Shown piece by piece: positions 15,555 to 21,889 of a stretch of DNA of 24,522 nt. Position 1 is the first letter of the stretch; each line of letters opens with the position of its first letter. The notes under the pieces are model-generated. The model was not told where the DNA came from. It saw only the letters and a program-made list of their open reading frames with translations, and did no database searches. The translations under genes were made by a program, and so were the position numbers. The DNA lies in NCBI GenBank assembly GCA_937942965.1, contig CALDGN010000142.1, positions 1 to 24,522 on the forward strand, given 5' to 3'. Origin of the DNA: an uncultured Acidimicrobiales bacterium (GTDB taxonomy: Bacteria; Actinomycetota; Acidimicrobiia; Acidimicrobiales; UBA10347).

Positions 15555-16303
15555 GGTTCGAAGAAAACGGAGTACACGCCTTCGAAGCCGATGGCGAACA
15601 GCGTCCACGGTTCGTTCTCGCCGTTCGGGCCGGTCGGTCGCTCGATTCCAGCAAGGTGCTCGCTGAAGCCCTCTCGCATCGCCAGCCCTTCGAGTAGCGC
15701 TGCGATTGCGGTGCTGAACTGCTCCATCTTCAGACCGGCACGGAGCTCGTAGCCGACGATCTCGGACAGACCGGCGTAGAGCTCGCCGAAGAGTGTTGCC
15801 AGCACTTCTTCGCCGCGGGTCAAGGCGTCGTGGCGCCAGTCGCGGGTACTGCTTGAGCGCAAGGCCCCGTAGGACGAGATGAGGATCGCACGTTCGCTCG
15901 AAGCGACGACCTCGTTGTAGCTGGCCTCGCTTCCGACTCGGATCAGTGCCCGGATGGCGATGGCTCGCCGGTCGGGATCACCCGAGTCGAGGTTCGCCTG
16001 CTGGCGAGCGAGCTCGTCCATGGCGGCCGCCGTGACGATGCTTAGGTTCGTTCGGCGATGGTGACGGCCAAGGATCTGGGCAAGCAGCTCGCGATGCAAG
16101 ACCTCTTGCGGGGCGAGTTCGTCGTCGGCAAGGGATCGATATGCCGTCGAGCGGCCAACTCCCGCAGCCTCGATCACGTCTGCGAGTTTGATGTGGTCGA
16201 GGCCGACGTCAACGCCGACGCGTTCAATCGCCTCGACCGCAGCCGTGACGAGTTGTTCGCGGACATCGTCGAGCGTTGACTCGGGTCCCGGTCGCTTCGA
16301 CAT
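15542..16303 (-). CDS. TetR/AcrR-family transcriptional regulator
   Basis: A 253-residue regulator. The DNA-binding domain (about 12-65) fits TetR: VREQLVTAAVEAIERVGVDVGLDHIKLADVIEAAGVGRSTAYRSLADDE, with the recognition helix around VGRSTAYRSL. The remaining 180 residues are a helical ligand-binding domain of unusual length, ending MREGFSEHLAGIERPTGPNGENEPWTLFAIGFEGVYSVFFEPRPE; the last 35 residues go beyond a minimal TetR. The ATG at 16303 is at the expected distance from the domain. It is divergent from the NUDIX gene, so autoregulation and control of the rightward genes (NUDIX, crotonase, dehydrogenase) through palindromes in the 261-bp gap is a reasonable inference. The ligand is unknown. 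Confidence 0.9.
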   Translation of the reverse strand: MSKRPGPESTLDDVREQLVTAAVEAIERVGVDVGLDHIKLADVIEAAGVGRSTAYRSLADDELAPQEVLHRELLAQILGRHHRRTNLSIVTAAAMDELARQQANLDSGDPDRRAIAIRALIRVGSEASYNEVVASSERAILISSYGALRSSSTRDWRHDALTRGEEVLATLFGELYAGLSEIVGYELRAGLKMEQFSTAIAALLEGLAMREGFSEHLAGIERPTGPNGENEPWTLFAIGFEGVYSVFFEPRPE

Positions 16304-16564
16304 CAGTCAGATCGTGCGACTGACAACGCAACGGGGTTGAGCTTCCCGCAACCCAATCCCCGAGGCGTTGTCGACGCCGCCATTCCCGCCACCTGTGACT
16401 GCGAACCTGAGACCTGACATGTCAGATTCCAAGATAACCACAAAGGTGCCGCCTGGGCAACACTCAATCTCGGAAATCTCAGATATCTCGAGAGAGTGCA
16501 CCGGTTTACGCCTGGAACAAGGTGCACTCCTACACTCGCAACGCGGCTAAGCCGCCGAGCCTTC
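16304..16564. promoter_or_regulatory. Divergent regulatory region with candidate operators for the TetR protein
   Basis: This 261-bp gap is visibly more AT-rich than the surrounding genes. It contains a perfect 12-bp palindrome CTGACATGTCAG (16414-16425), an 8-bp palindrome AGATATCT (16481-16488) overlapping TCTCGAGA (16486-16493), and a 9-bp inverted repeat GAGTGCACC / GGTGCACTC (16494-16502 and 16521-16529) with an 18-base spacer. The last lies about 35-70 bases before the NUDIX start, where a repressor would act. The palindromes are seen directly; TetR binding is inference. No confident promoter box is assigned. Confidence 0.5.
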
Positions 16565-17191
16565 ATGCACGACTTCGACCTCTCCCCCGAGCATCTCCGG
16601 GCGGCACTCGACCAACGACCTCCACGTGACGTCGACGGCCCTCGAGCCGCAGTGGCGAACGTCTACCGACAGGGCGAGCGGGGCACGGAACTGCTCTTCA
16701 TCCAACGTGCCGCCAAGCCGACGGATCCGTGGTCCGGTCAGATGGCGTTCCCCGGCGGACGAGTCGATCCGGACGATGCGGACACGTTCGCCGCAGCCAA
16801 ACGCGAAACGCTCGAAGAGGTCGGCCTCGACCTGACCGGGGCGCCAAGGCTCGGCTCGCTCGATGATCACGACGGAGGGCGCATCCACAACAACCTGCGT
16901 GCCGTCTCCTCGCACGGCTACTGGCTCGACGGAGACCGCCCCGAACTCGTCAACAACTACGAGGTCGCCGACTCGCTCTGGGTGCCGCTCGCCGATCTCG
17001 CCGACACCGAACGCCACATCGGCTACTACTGGGAAAAGGCCGACTCGACGTGGCCGGGCATCCAGCTCGACAAACCCGACCAGGTGATCTGGGGCATGAC
17101 CCTTCGGTTCCTCGGCAATCTGTTCGAGCGGCTCGAGCGCCCGTTCATCACACTGGCGCCACGCCCGGGCGACCAGAACCTTCGCCGCTGA
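16565..17191 (+). CDS. NUDIX hydrolase, CoA-pyrophosphatase (NudL)-like
   Basis: A 208-residue NUDIX protein. The segment ELLFIQRAAKPTDPWSGQMAFPGGRVDPDDADTFAAAKRETLEEVGLDL carries the NUDIX box (about 62-88) in the form seen in CoA-pyrophosphatase-like members: QMAFPGG ahead of the box and RETLEEVG at its catalytic helix. The first glutamate of the textbook box (Gx5E) is not present, which is common in this subfamily, and the metal-binding REXXEE glutamates are kept. Such enzymes hydrolyse CoA or acyl-CoA to phosphopantetheine and 3',5'-ADP; exact substrate is inferred. I start at ATG 16565 rather than the in-frame GTG at 16496, because the latter lies inside the inverted repeat and adds 23 unconserved residues. 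It opens the rightward gene run. Confidence 0.87.
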   Translation: MHDFDLSPEHLRAALDQRPPRDVDGPRAAVANVYRQGERGTELLFIQRAAKPTDPWSGQMAFPGGRVDPDDADTFAAAKRETLEEVGLDLTGAPRLGSLDDHDGGRIHNNLRAVSSHGYWLDGDRPELVNNYEVADSLWVPLADLADTERHIGYYWEKADSTWPGIQLDKPDQVIWGMTLRFLGNLFERLERPFITLAPRPGDQNLRR

Positions 17192-17210
17192 GTCAGACAC
17201 TGATTGGATA

Positions 17211-17240
17211 GGCACCGATTGCACTGGCACCGATTGCACT
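17211..17240. repeat. 15-bp tandem duplication between the NUDIX and crotonase genes
   Basis: GGCACCGATTGCACT occurs twice head to tail (17211-17225, 17226-17240) with no mismatch. A weaker related unit (ACTGATTGGATA) lies just before. It fills most of the 79-bp gap ahead of the crotonase ATG. It does not form a hairpin of note. It may be a recent slippage product or a duplicated binding site. Confidence 0.85.
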
Positions 17241-17270
17241 GGCCGGGACGGCGCGTAGAAAGATCGGGGC

Positions 17271-18110
17271 ATGGCAACTCCGTCTTTCGAGCACCTGCTC
17301 TATGGCGTCGATGAACGCATCTGCACCATCACGCTGAACCGCCCCGACAAGCTCAACGCGCTGAGCGCCTCGCTGCTCGATGAGATCGAGGTCGCTTTCA
17401 GCGCTGCGAAGGCAGACCCCGACGTTTCGGTCGTCCTGCTGCGAGGCGCGGGGCGTTCGTTCTGCGCTGGCTACGACCTCGCTCCTGACGACTGGATTCT
17501 GAGCCAGTACGGCGCCGACTTCGAGGGCCCCGTCAATGCGGTGATCGATCGCGACGACGTGACCGAGATCTTGGAACGATGGCTGCGGCTGTGGAAGTTC
17601 CCGAAGCCGATCATCGCTCAGGTCCAGGGCCTGTGCCTGTCCGGAGCGGGCGAGCTGCTCGGCGTCGCCGACCTCGTCGTCTGCGGCGAGGGCGCCAAGT
17701 TCGGGCACCCGGCCGGTCGTGATCTGGGCATCCCGGTCACCTTGTCGTTCTGGCCAATGCTCATCGGTATGCGCAAGACCAAGGAGCTGCTGTTCACCTC
17801 GAAGCTGATCGACGGCGCCGAAGCCGAGCGCTTGGGTCTGGTCAACCAGGTCGTGCCCGACGACGAGCTCGAAGGCGCCGCGCTCGACATGGCGCGCGAT
17901 GTTGCCCGCACCGCCGATGTTGGCCTTCGCATGTCGAAGCTGGCCACGAACCGATGGTTCGAGAACATGGGCCTGCTGGCGTCGTGTTACAGCACCGCCG
18001 ACCTCGACACGTTCTTCCACCAGAGCTCGACCTACGTCGACTTCTTCTCGACGGTTCGCGAGCGGGGCATGGCCGCCGCGCTCGAAGAACGCGCCGAGAA
18101 GTTCGGCTAG
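17271..18110 (+). CDS. Enoyl-CoA hydratase/isomerase (crotonase) family protein
   Basis: A 279-residue crotonase-fold protein. The N-terminal ICTITLNRPDKLNALSASLLDEI (about 17-39), the oxyanion-hole loops RSFCAGYDL (62-70) and VQGLCLSGAGELLGVADLVV (118-137), and ERLGLVNQVVPDDEL are family marks. E128 in the GAGELL loop matches Glu144 of rat mitochondrial enoyl-CoA hydratase. The position of rat Glu164 (FGQPE in that enzyme) reads FGHPA here, so the second catalytic glutamate is replaced by A148. This argues against a standard hydratase and leaves isomerase, decarboxylase, hydrolase or another CoA-dependent activity open. The C terminus (about 225-279) is rich in aromatics. It starts 79 bases after the NUDIX gene and ends 32 bases before the dehydrogenase, so co-transcription is likely. 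Confidence 0.9.
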   Translation: MATPSFEHLLYGVDERICTITLNRPDKLNALSASLLDEIEVAFSAAKADPDVSVVLLRGAGRSFCAGYDLAPDDWILSQYGADFEGPVNAVIDRDDVTEILERWLRLWKFPKPIIAQVQGLCLSGAGELLGVADLVVCGEGAKFGHPAGRDLGIPVTLSFWPMLIGMRKTKELLFTSKLIDGAEAERLGLVNQVVPDDELEGAALDMARDVARTADVGLRMSKLATNRWFENMGLLASCYSTADLDTFFHQSSTYVDFFSTVRERGMAAALEERAEKFG

Positions 18111-18142
18111 CGGCGACCGCACTACAACCCCGAGGGAACAAC

Positions 18143-19180
18143 ATGCGCGCAGGGATCGTCACCGGGCTTCGTACGTTCGAGCTGCTCGACGTACCTGAAC
18201 CCGCCCCCACCGAGCATGGCGTCGTCGTCGAGGTCCAGCTCTGCGGCGTTTGCGGAAGCGACATTCACGCCTATGTCGACGGCTGGAACTACCCGCCGGT
18301 GCTGTGCGGACACGAGTGGATCGGCAAGGTCGTTGCGCTGGGATCGGGCGTGACCTCGATTACCGAGGGCGACCTGGTCATGGGCGGCTTGGCGCCAGGT
18401 TGCGGCGCGTGCACGTACTGCGTCGCTGGACACACGCATTACTGCAAGCCGGCCTCGCGGGCCTACAACGGGCTGGTCGACGATGCCTCGCCGCACGGCG
18501 GCTTCGCTCCGTATCTCGCTGCCGACGCCAACCGCCTTGCCGTGCTCCCGCCCGAGATCTCGCCGACACAAGGAGCGCTCGTCGAACCAACGTCGGTGGC
18601 GTTCCACGCGGTGCGCCAAAGCCGCCAAGCACCAGGCGACACCGTGGCCGTCGTCGGTGCGGGCCCGATCGGGCTGCTCACCGCGCAGTGCTCGAAGCTC
18701 GCCGGCGCCGCGAAGGTGATCGTGGTCGAGCCGAACCCCGAGCGACGAGAGATGGCGCTCCGCTTTGGCGCCGACATCGTCTTGGATAGCGGGGCGGGCA
18801 CCCGGGCCGAGGTACGAGAGTTGACGAAGGGCGTCGGCGTCGACCTTGCCTACGACGCAGCCGGCATTCCCGCGACCCTCGAAGCATCGATCGATCTTGT
18901 GCGCCGGGGCGGATCCGTCTGCATGGTTGGTGTCTCCAGCCATCCGACCGAGGTCCGCACGAACCGGTGGATGACCAAAGAACTGTCGATCACGACGTCG
19001 TTCGTGTTCACGCTGGCCGAGGCGACCACCGTCGCCGGGTTGATCGTCGACGGACGGCTCGATGCAGAACCGCTGCACGAGGCCACCGTCGACCTCGATG
19101 CGCTCCCTGCGACCGTCGAAGCCCTCGCCAGCCGAGAGCTCACGGCGCTCAAGGTTCTGGTCGATCCGTCTGCAGGCTGA
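18143..19180 (+). CDS. Zinc-dependent MDR-family alcohol/polyol dehydrogenase
   Basis: A 345-residue medium-chain dehydrogenase. Catalytic zinc ligands are C37 in CGVCGSD, H57-E58 in CGHEW and probably E148 in LVEPTS. The structural zinc site is C87, C90, C93 and C101 in GCGACTYC...HYC. The Rossmann motif is GAGPIG (172-177), followed by VVEPNPERRE with an acidic residue at the end of the second strand, which favours NAD(H). It resembles the sorbitol/threonine dehydrogenase branch. The ATG at 18143 is five bases after GAGGGA, and the longer open frame upstream overlaps the crotonase gene and is not real. The reaction is oxidation of a secondary alcohol, with the substrate unknown. It lies 45 bases before the homogentisate dioxygenase gene but has no known step in that pathway. 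Confidence 0.92.
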   Translation: MRAGIVTGLRTFELLDVPEPAPTEHGVVVEVQLCGVCGSDIHAYVDGWNYPPVLCGHEWIGKVVALGSGVTSITEGDLVMGGLAPGCGACTYCVAGHTHYCKPASRAYNGLVDDASPHGGFAPYLAADANRLAVLPPEISPTQGALVEPTSVAFHAVRQSRQAPGDTVAVVGAGPIGLLTAQCSKLAGAAKVIVVEPNPERREMALRFGADIVLDSGAGTRAEVRELTKGVGVDLAYDAAGIPATLEASIDLVRRGGSVCMVGVSSHPTEVRTNRWMTKELSITTSFVFTLAEATTVAGLIVDGRLDAEPLHEATVDLDALPATVEALASRELTALKVLVDPSAG

Positions 19181-19225
19181 GCACCTGCGAAGTGATTGGC
19201 CCGAAGCCGCGGGCCGTATGGGACG

Positions 19226-20545
19226 ATGGGCGACGTGAGTCCCCAGTACATGTCCGGGTTCGGCAACCACTTCGAGACCGAGGCGCTTCCCGATGCGCTA
19301 CCGGTCGGACAGAACTCGCCGCAGAAGGTCAACTACGGCCTCTACGCCGAGCAGCTTTCGGGCACCGCGTTCACCGCGCCGAACGACCAGAACCGGCGCA
19401 CGTGGTGCTACCGGATCCTCCCCTCGGTGAAACACGCCGGCCGCTACGAGGCCATCGATATGCCGCTGTGGAAGTCGGCTCCGAATGTCACGCCCGGCGT
19501 CGCATCGCTCGGGCAGTACCGGTGGGACCCGATCCCACACGGTGATGAGCCGCTGAGTTGGATCACGGGCATGCGCACGATGACGACGGCCGGAGACGTG
19601 CACACGCAGACCGGCATGGCCAGCCATGCCTATCTCGTCAACGAGTCGATGACCGACGACTACTTCTGCTCGGCCGACAGCGAGCTGCTCGTGGTCCCGC
19701 AAGCGGGTTCGCTCCGGTTCGCAACCGAGCTTGGTGTGCTCGACGTCGGGCCTGCCGAGATCGCGGTGCTTCCTCGGGGGCTCGTCTACCGGGTCGAGGT
19801 TCTCGACGGCCCTGCTCGGGGGTTCGTGTGCGAGAACTACGGGCAACCCTTTGCGTTGCCGGACCGCGGTCCGATCGGGGCGAACGGCCTTGCCAACCCG
19901 CGGGACTTCCTCGCACCAGTTGCGGCGTACGAAGATCGCGAGGCTGCCTCGACGATCACGCTCAAGTGGGGCGGGCAGTTCCATCGGTGCGAGACCGACC
20001 GTTCGCCGCTCGACGTCGTTGCGTGGCACGGAAACCATGTGCCGGTGAAGTACGACCTGCGCGCGTACTCACCGGTGGGTTCGATCTTGTTCGACCATCC
20101 GGACCCGTCGATCTTCACGGTGCTGACGGCGCCATCTGGCATTGCCGGAACTGCGGACATCGACTTCGTGCTCTTTCGCGAACGCTGGCTCGTGGCCGAG
20201 GGCACCTTTCGACCGCCGTGGTTCCACAAGAACGTCATGTCCGAGTTCATGGGCAACATCTACGGCGAGTACGACGCCAAGGCGAAAGGGTTCGTGCCTG
20301 GCGGCATGAGCCTGCACAACCTGATGCTCCCCCACGGCCCCGATGCGCAGGCGTTCGAAGGAGCGTCGAACGCTGACCTTGCACCGGCGAAACTGGACAA
20401 CACGATGTCGTTCATGTTCGAGACTCGTTTCGCTCAGCATCTCACCGAGTTCGCCGCTAATGAGGCGCCCATGCAAGACGACTATGCGGATTGTTGGGAC
20501 GGGATCGAGAAGAAGTTCGACGGCACACCCGGCATCAAGCCGTGA
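19226..20545 (+). CDS. hmgA: Homogentisate 1,2-dioxygenase
   Basis: A 439-residue enzyme that opens the ring of homogentisate to maleylacetoacetate in tyrosine/phenylalanine catabolism, using non-haem iron. Recognition is clear from YMSGFGNHFETEALPDALPVGQNSPQKV at the N terminus, LYAEQLSGTAFTAPN, WITGMRTM, and the iron-binding region PPWFHKNVMSEFMGNIYGEYDAKAKGFVPGGMSLHNLMLPHGPD. By spacing, H334, E340 and H370 correspond to human H335, E341 and H371. Length is normal for the family. I chose ATG 19226; a GTG three codons later (19235) is also possible. Its stop overlaps the start of the fumarylacetoacetase (GTGA). The maleylacetoacetate isomerase and 4-hydroxyphenylpyruvate dioxygenase usually found nearby are not in this window. 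Confidence 0.96.
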   Translation: MGDVSPQYMSGFGNHFETEALPDALPVGQNSPQKVNYGLYAEQLSGTAFTAPNDQNRRTWCYRILPSVKHAGRYEAIDMPLWKSAPNVTPGVASLGQYRWDPIPHGDEPLSWITGMRTMTTAGDVHTQTGMASHAYLVNESMTDDYFCSADSELLVVPQAGSLRFATELGVLDVGPAEIAVLPRGLVYRVEVLDGPARGFVCENYGQPFALPDRGPIGANGLANPRDFLAPVAAYEDREAASTITLKWGGQFHRCETDRSPLDVVAWHGNHVPVKYDLRAYSPVGSILFDHPDPSIFTVLTAPSGIAGTADIDFVLFRERWLVAEGTFRPPWFHKNVMSEFMGNIYGEYDAKAKGFVPGGMSLHNLMLPHGPDAQAFEGASNADLAPAKLDNTMSFMFETRFAQHLTEFAANEAPMQDDYADCWDGIEKKFDGTPGIKP

Positions 20546-21789
20546 GCGGACTTGTGCGGTCGTGGGTCGAGTCAGCCAACGAGCCCGACGGCGCGTTCCC
20601 ACTCAACAACTTGCCGTTCGGCGTCTTCTCGCTGCGGTCGGATGAGGCACCTCCACGGTGTGCGACGGCCATCGGCGACCAGGTTGTCGACCTCGCTGCG
20701 CTGCAGGCCGCGGGCCTGCTACCCGCGGCAGGGTTCGATGAGCCAGCGCTGAACACGTTCATGGCCCTCGGCCAGCCGACTTGGGTTGACGTGCGTGGAG
20801 CGTTGACCGAGTTGCTGGCCGAAGGTGAAGCAACCGATGTGGTTCGCGAGGCGATGCACCCGCTCGACCAGGTCACGCTTCACCTGCCGTTCCGGGTGGC
20901 GGAGTACACCGACTTCTACGCCGGGCGCCAGCACGCCTTCAACGTTGGTTCCATGTTCCGGGGACCAGAGAACGCTCTGCCGCCGAACTGGCTGCACATC
21001 CCGATCGGCTACAACGGCCGAGCCTCGACCGTCGTCGTGTCCGGCACCGAGATCCGTCGTCCGAACGGGCAGCTGAAAGCAGCCGACGAGCCCGCGCCAC
21101 GCTTCGGGCCGTGTGCGCGTCTCGATAGCGAGCTTGAGATGGGTGCCGTCGTCGGCACACCGAACGCGATGGGCGAGCCGGTCAGCGTGGACCAGGCCGA
21201 CGACATGATCTTCGGGTACGTCCTGCTCAACGACTGGTCGGCCCGTGACATCCAGACGTGGGAGTACCAGCCGCTCGGCCCATTCCAGGCCAAGGCATTC
21301 GCCACCACTATCAGCCCGTGGGTGGTGACGAAGGCTGCGCTCGAACCGTTCCGGTGCAGCACGCCGCCTCGCGAGCACGAGCTGTTGCGGTACATCCAGG
21401 ACACCGAGCCGATGCTCTACGACATCGAGCTTGGCGTCAGCTTGGCGGCCGCCGGCGGCGACGCCACGCTGATCAGCGAGGCCAACTACGGCGGCATGTA
21501 CTACTCGGCCGCCCAGCAGCTCGCCCACCACTCGTCGTCCGGATGCGCCATGCGCACCGGCGACCTGCTCGGCTCCGGAACGATCTCGGGACCCGAACAC
21601 GGCACCTACGGTTCGCTGCTCGAACACTCGTGGGGCGGCGCCGAACCGTTCACGATCGCCGGTGGCCAGACACGCACGTTTCTGGAAGACGGCGATACCG
21701 CCACGCTGCACGGACATGCGCAAGGCGATGGCTATCGGATCGGCTTCGGCGACTGCGCCGGCACGATCCTTCCCTCACACGCTCGCTAG
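20542..21789 (+). CDS. fahA: Fumarylacetoacetase
   Basis: A 415-residue hydrolase that splits fumarylacetoacetate to fumarate and acetoacetate, the last step of tyrosine breakdown. The N-terminal domain begins with FPLNNLPFGVFS. The catalytic domain has EYTDFYAGRQHAFNVGSMFRG and LDSELEMGAVVG, then LNDWSARDIQTWEYQPLGPFQAKAF. D124, H131, E197, E199, D231, R235 and K251 match mouse D126, H133, E199, E201, D233, R237 and K253 at a constant offset of two, so the active site is intact. The GTG at 20542 overlaps the hmgA stop (GTGA), so the two are translationally coupled. The last 120 bases are repeated, diverged, about 2.2 kb downstream. Confidence 0.96.
   Translation: MSGLVRSWVESANEPDGAFPLNNLPFGVFSLRSDEAPPRCATAIGDQVVDLAALQAAGLLPAAGFDEPALNTFMALGQPTWVDVRGALTELLAEGEATDVVREAMHPLDQVTLHLPFRVAEYTDFYAGRQHAFNVGSMFRGPENALPPNWLHIPIGYNGRASTVVVSGTEIRRPNGQLKAADEPAPRFGPCARLDSELEMGAVVGTPNAMGEPVSVDQADDMIFGYVLLNDWSARDIQTWEYQPLGPFQAKAFATTISPWVVTKAALEPFRCSTPPREHELLRYIQDTEPMLYDIELGVSLAAAGGDATLISEANYGGMYYSAAQQLAHHSSSGCAMRTGDLLGSGTISGPEHGTYGSLLEHSWGGAEPFTIAGGQTRTFLEDGDTATLHGHAQGDGYRIGFGDCAGTILPSHAR
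21655..21774. repeat. Upstream copy of a 120-bp direct repeat (3' end of fahA)
   Basis: This stretch matches 23851-23970 without gaps, with 20 mismatches by my count (about 83% identity). The longest exact run is 28 bp (21677-21704 against 23873-23900). It codes for the C-terminal 40 residues of the intact fumarylacetoacetase. Confidence 0.92.
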
Positions 21790-21889
21790 GCCGACACCAG
21801 CATCCCTGCGGTAGTCCGTATGCCCTGCCATGAAGACCGAGCACGACGTCTTCACCTTTGCTTCATCGACGCACTGTCACGTTCGACCC

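Noticed and set aside
17193..18122. Leftward open frame of 309 residues opposite the crotonase gene
   Set aside because: The crotonase on the plus strand is unambiguous, and the leftward product is low-complexity shadow sequence.
17954..18142. Extended N terminus of the MDR dehydrogenase
   Set aside because: It overlaps the end of the crotonase gene and is unlike the family N terminus; the ATG at 18143 has GAGGGA at proper spacing.
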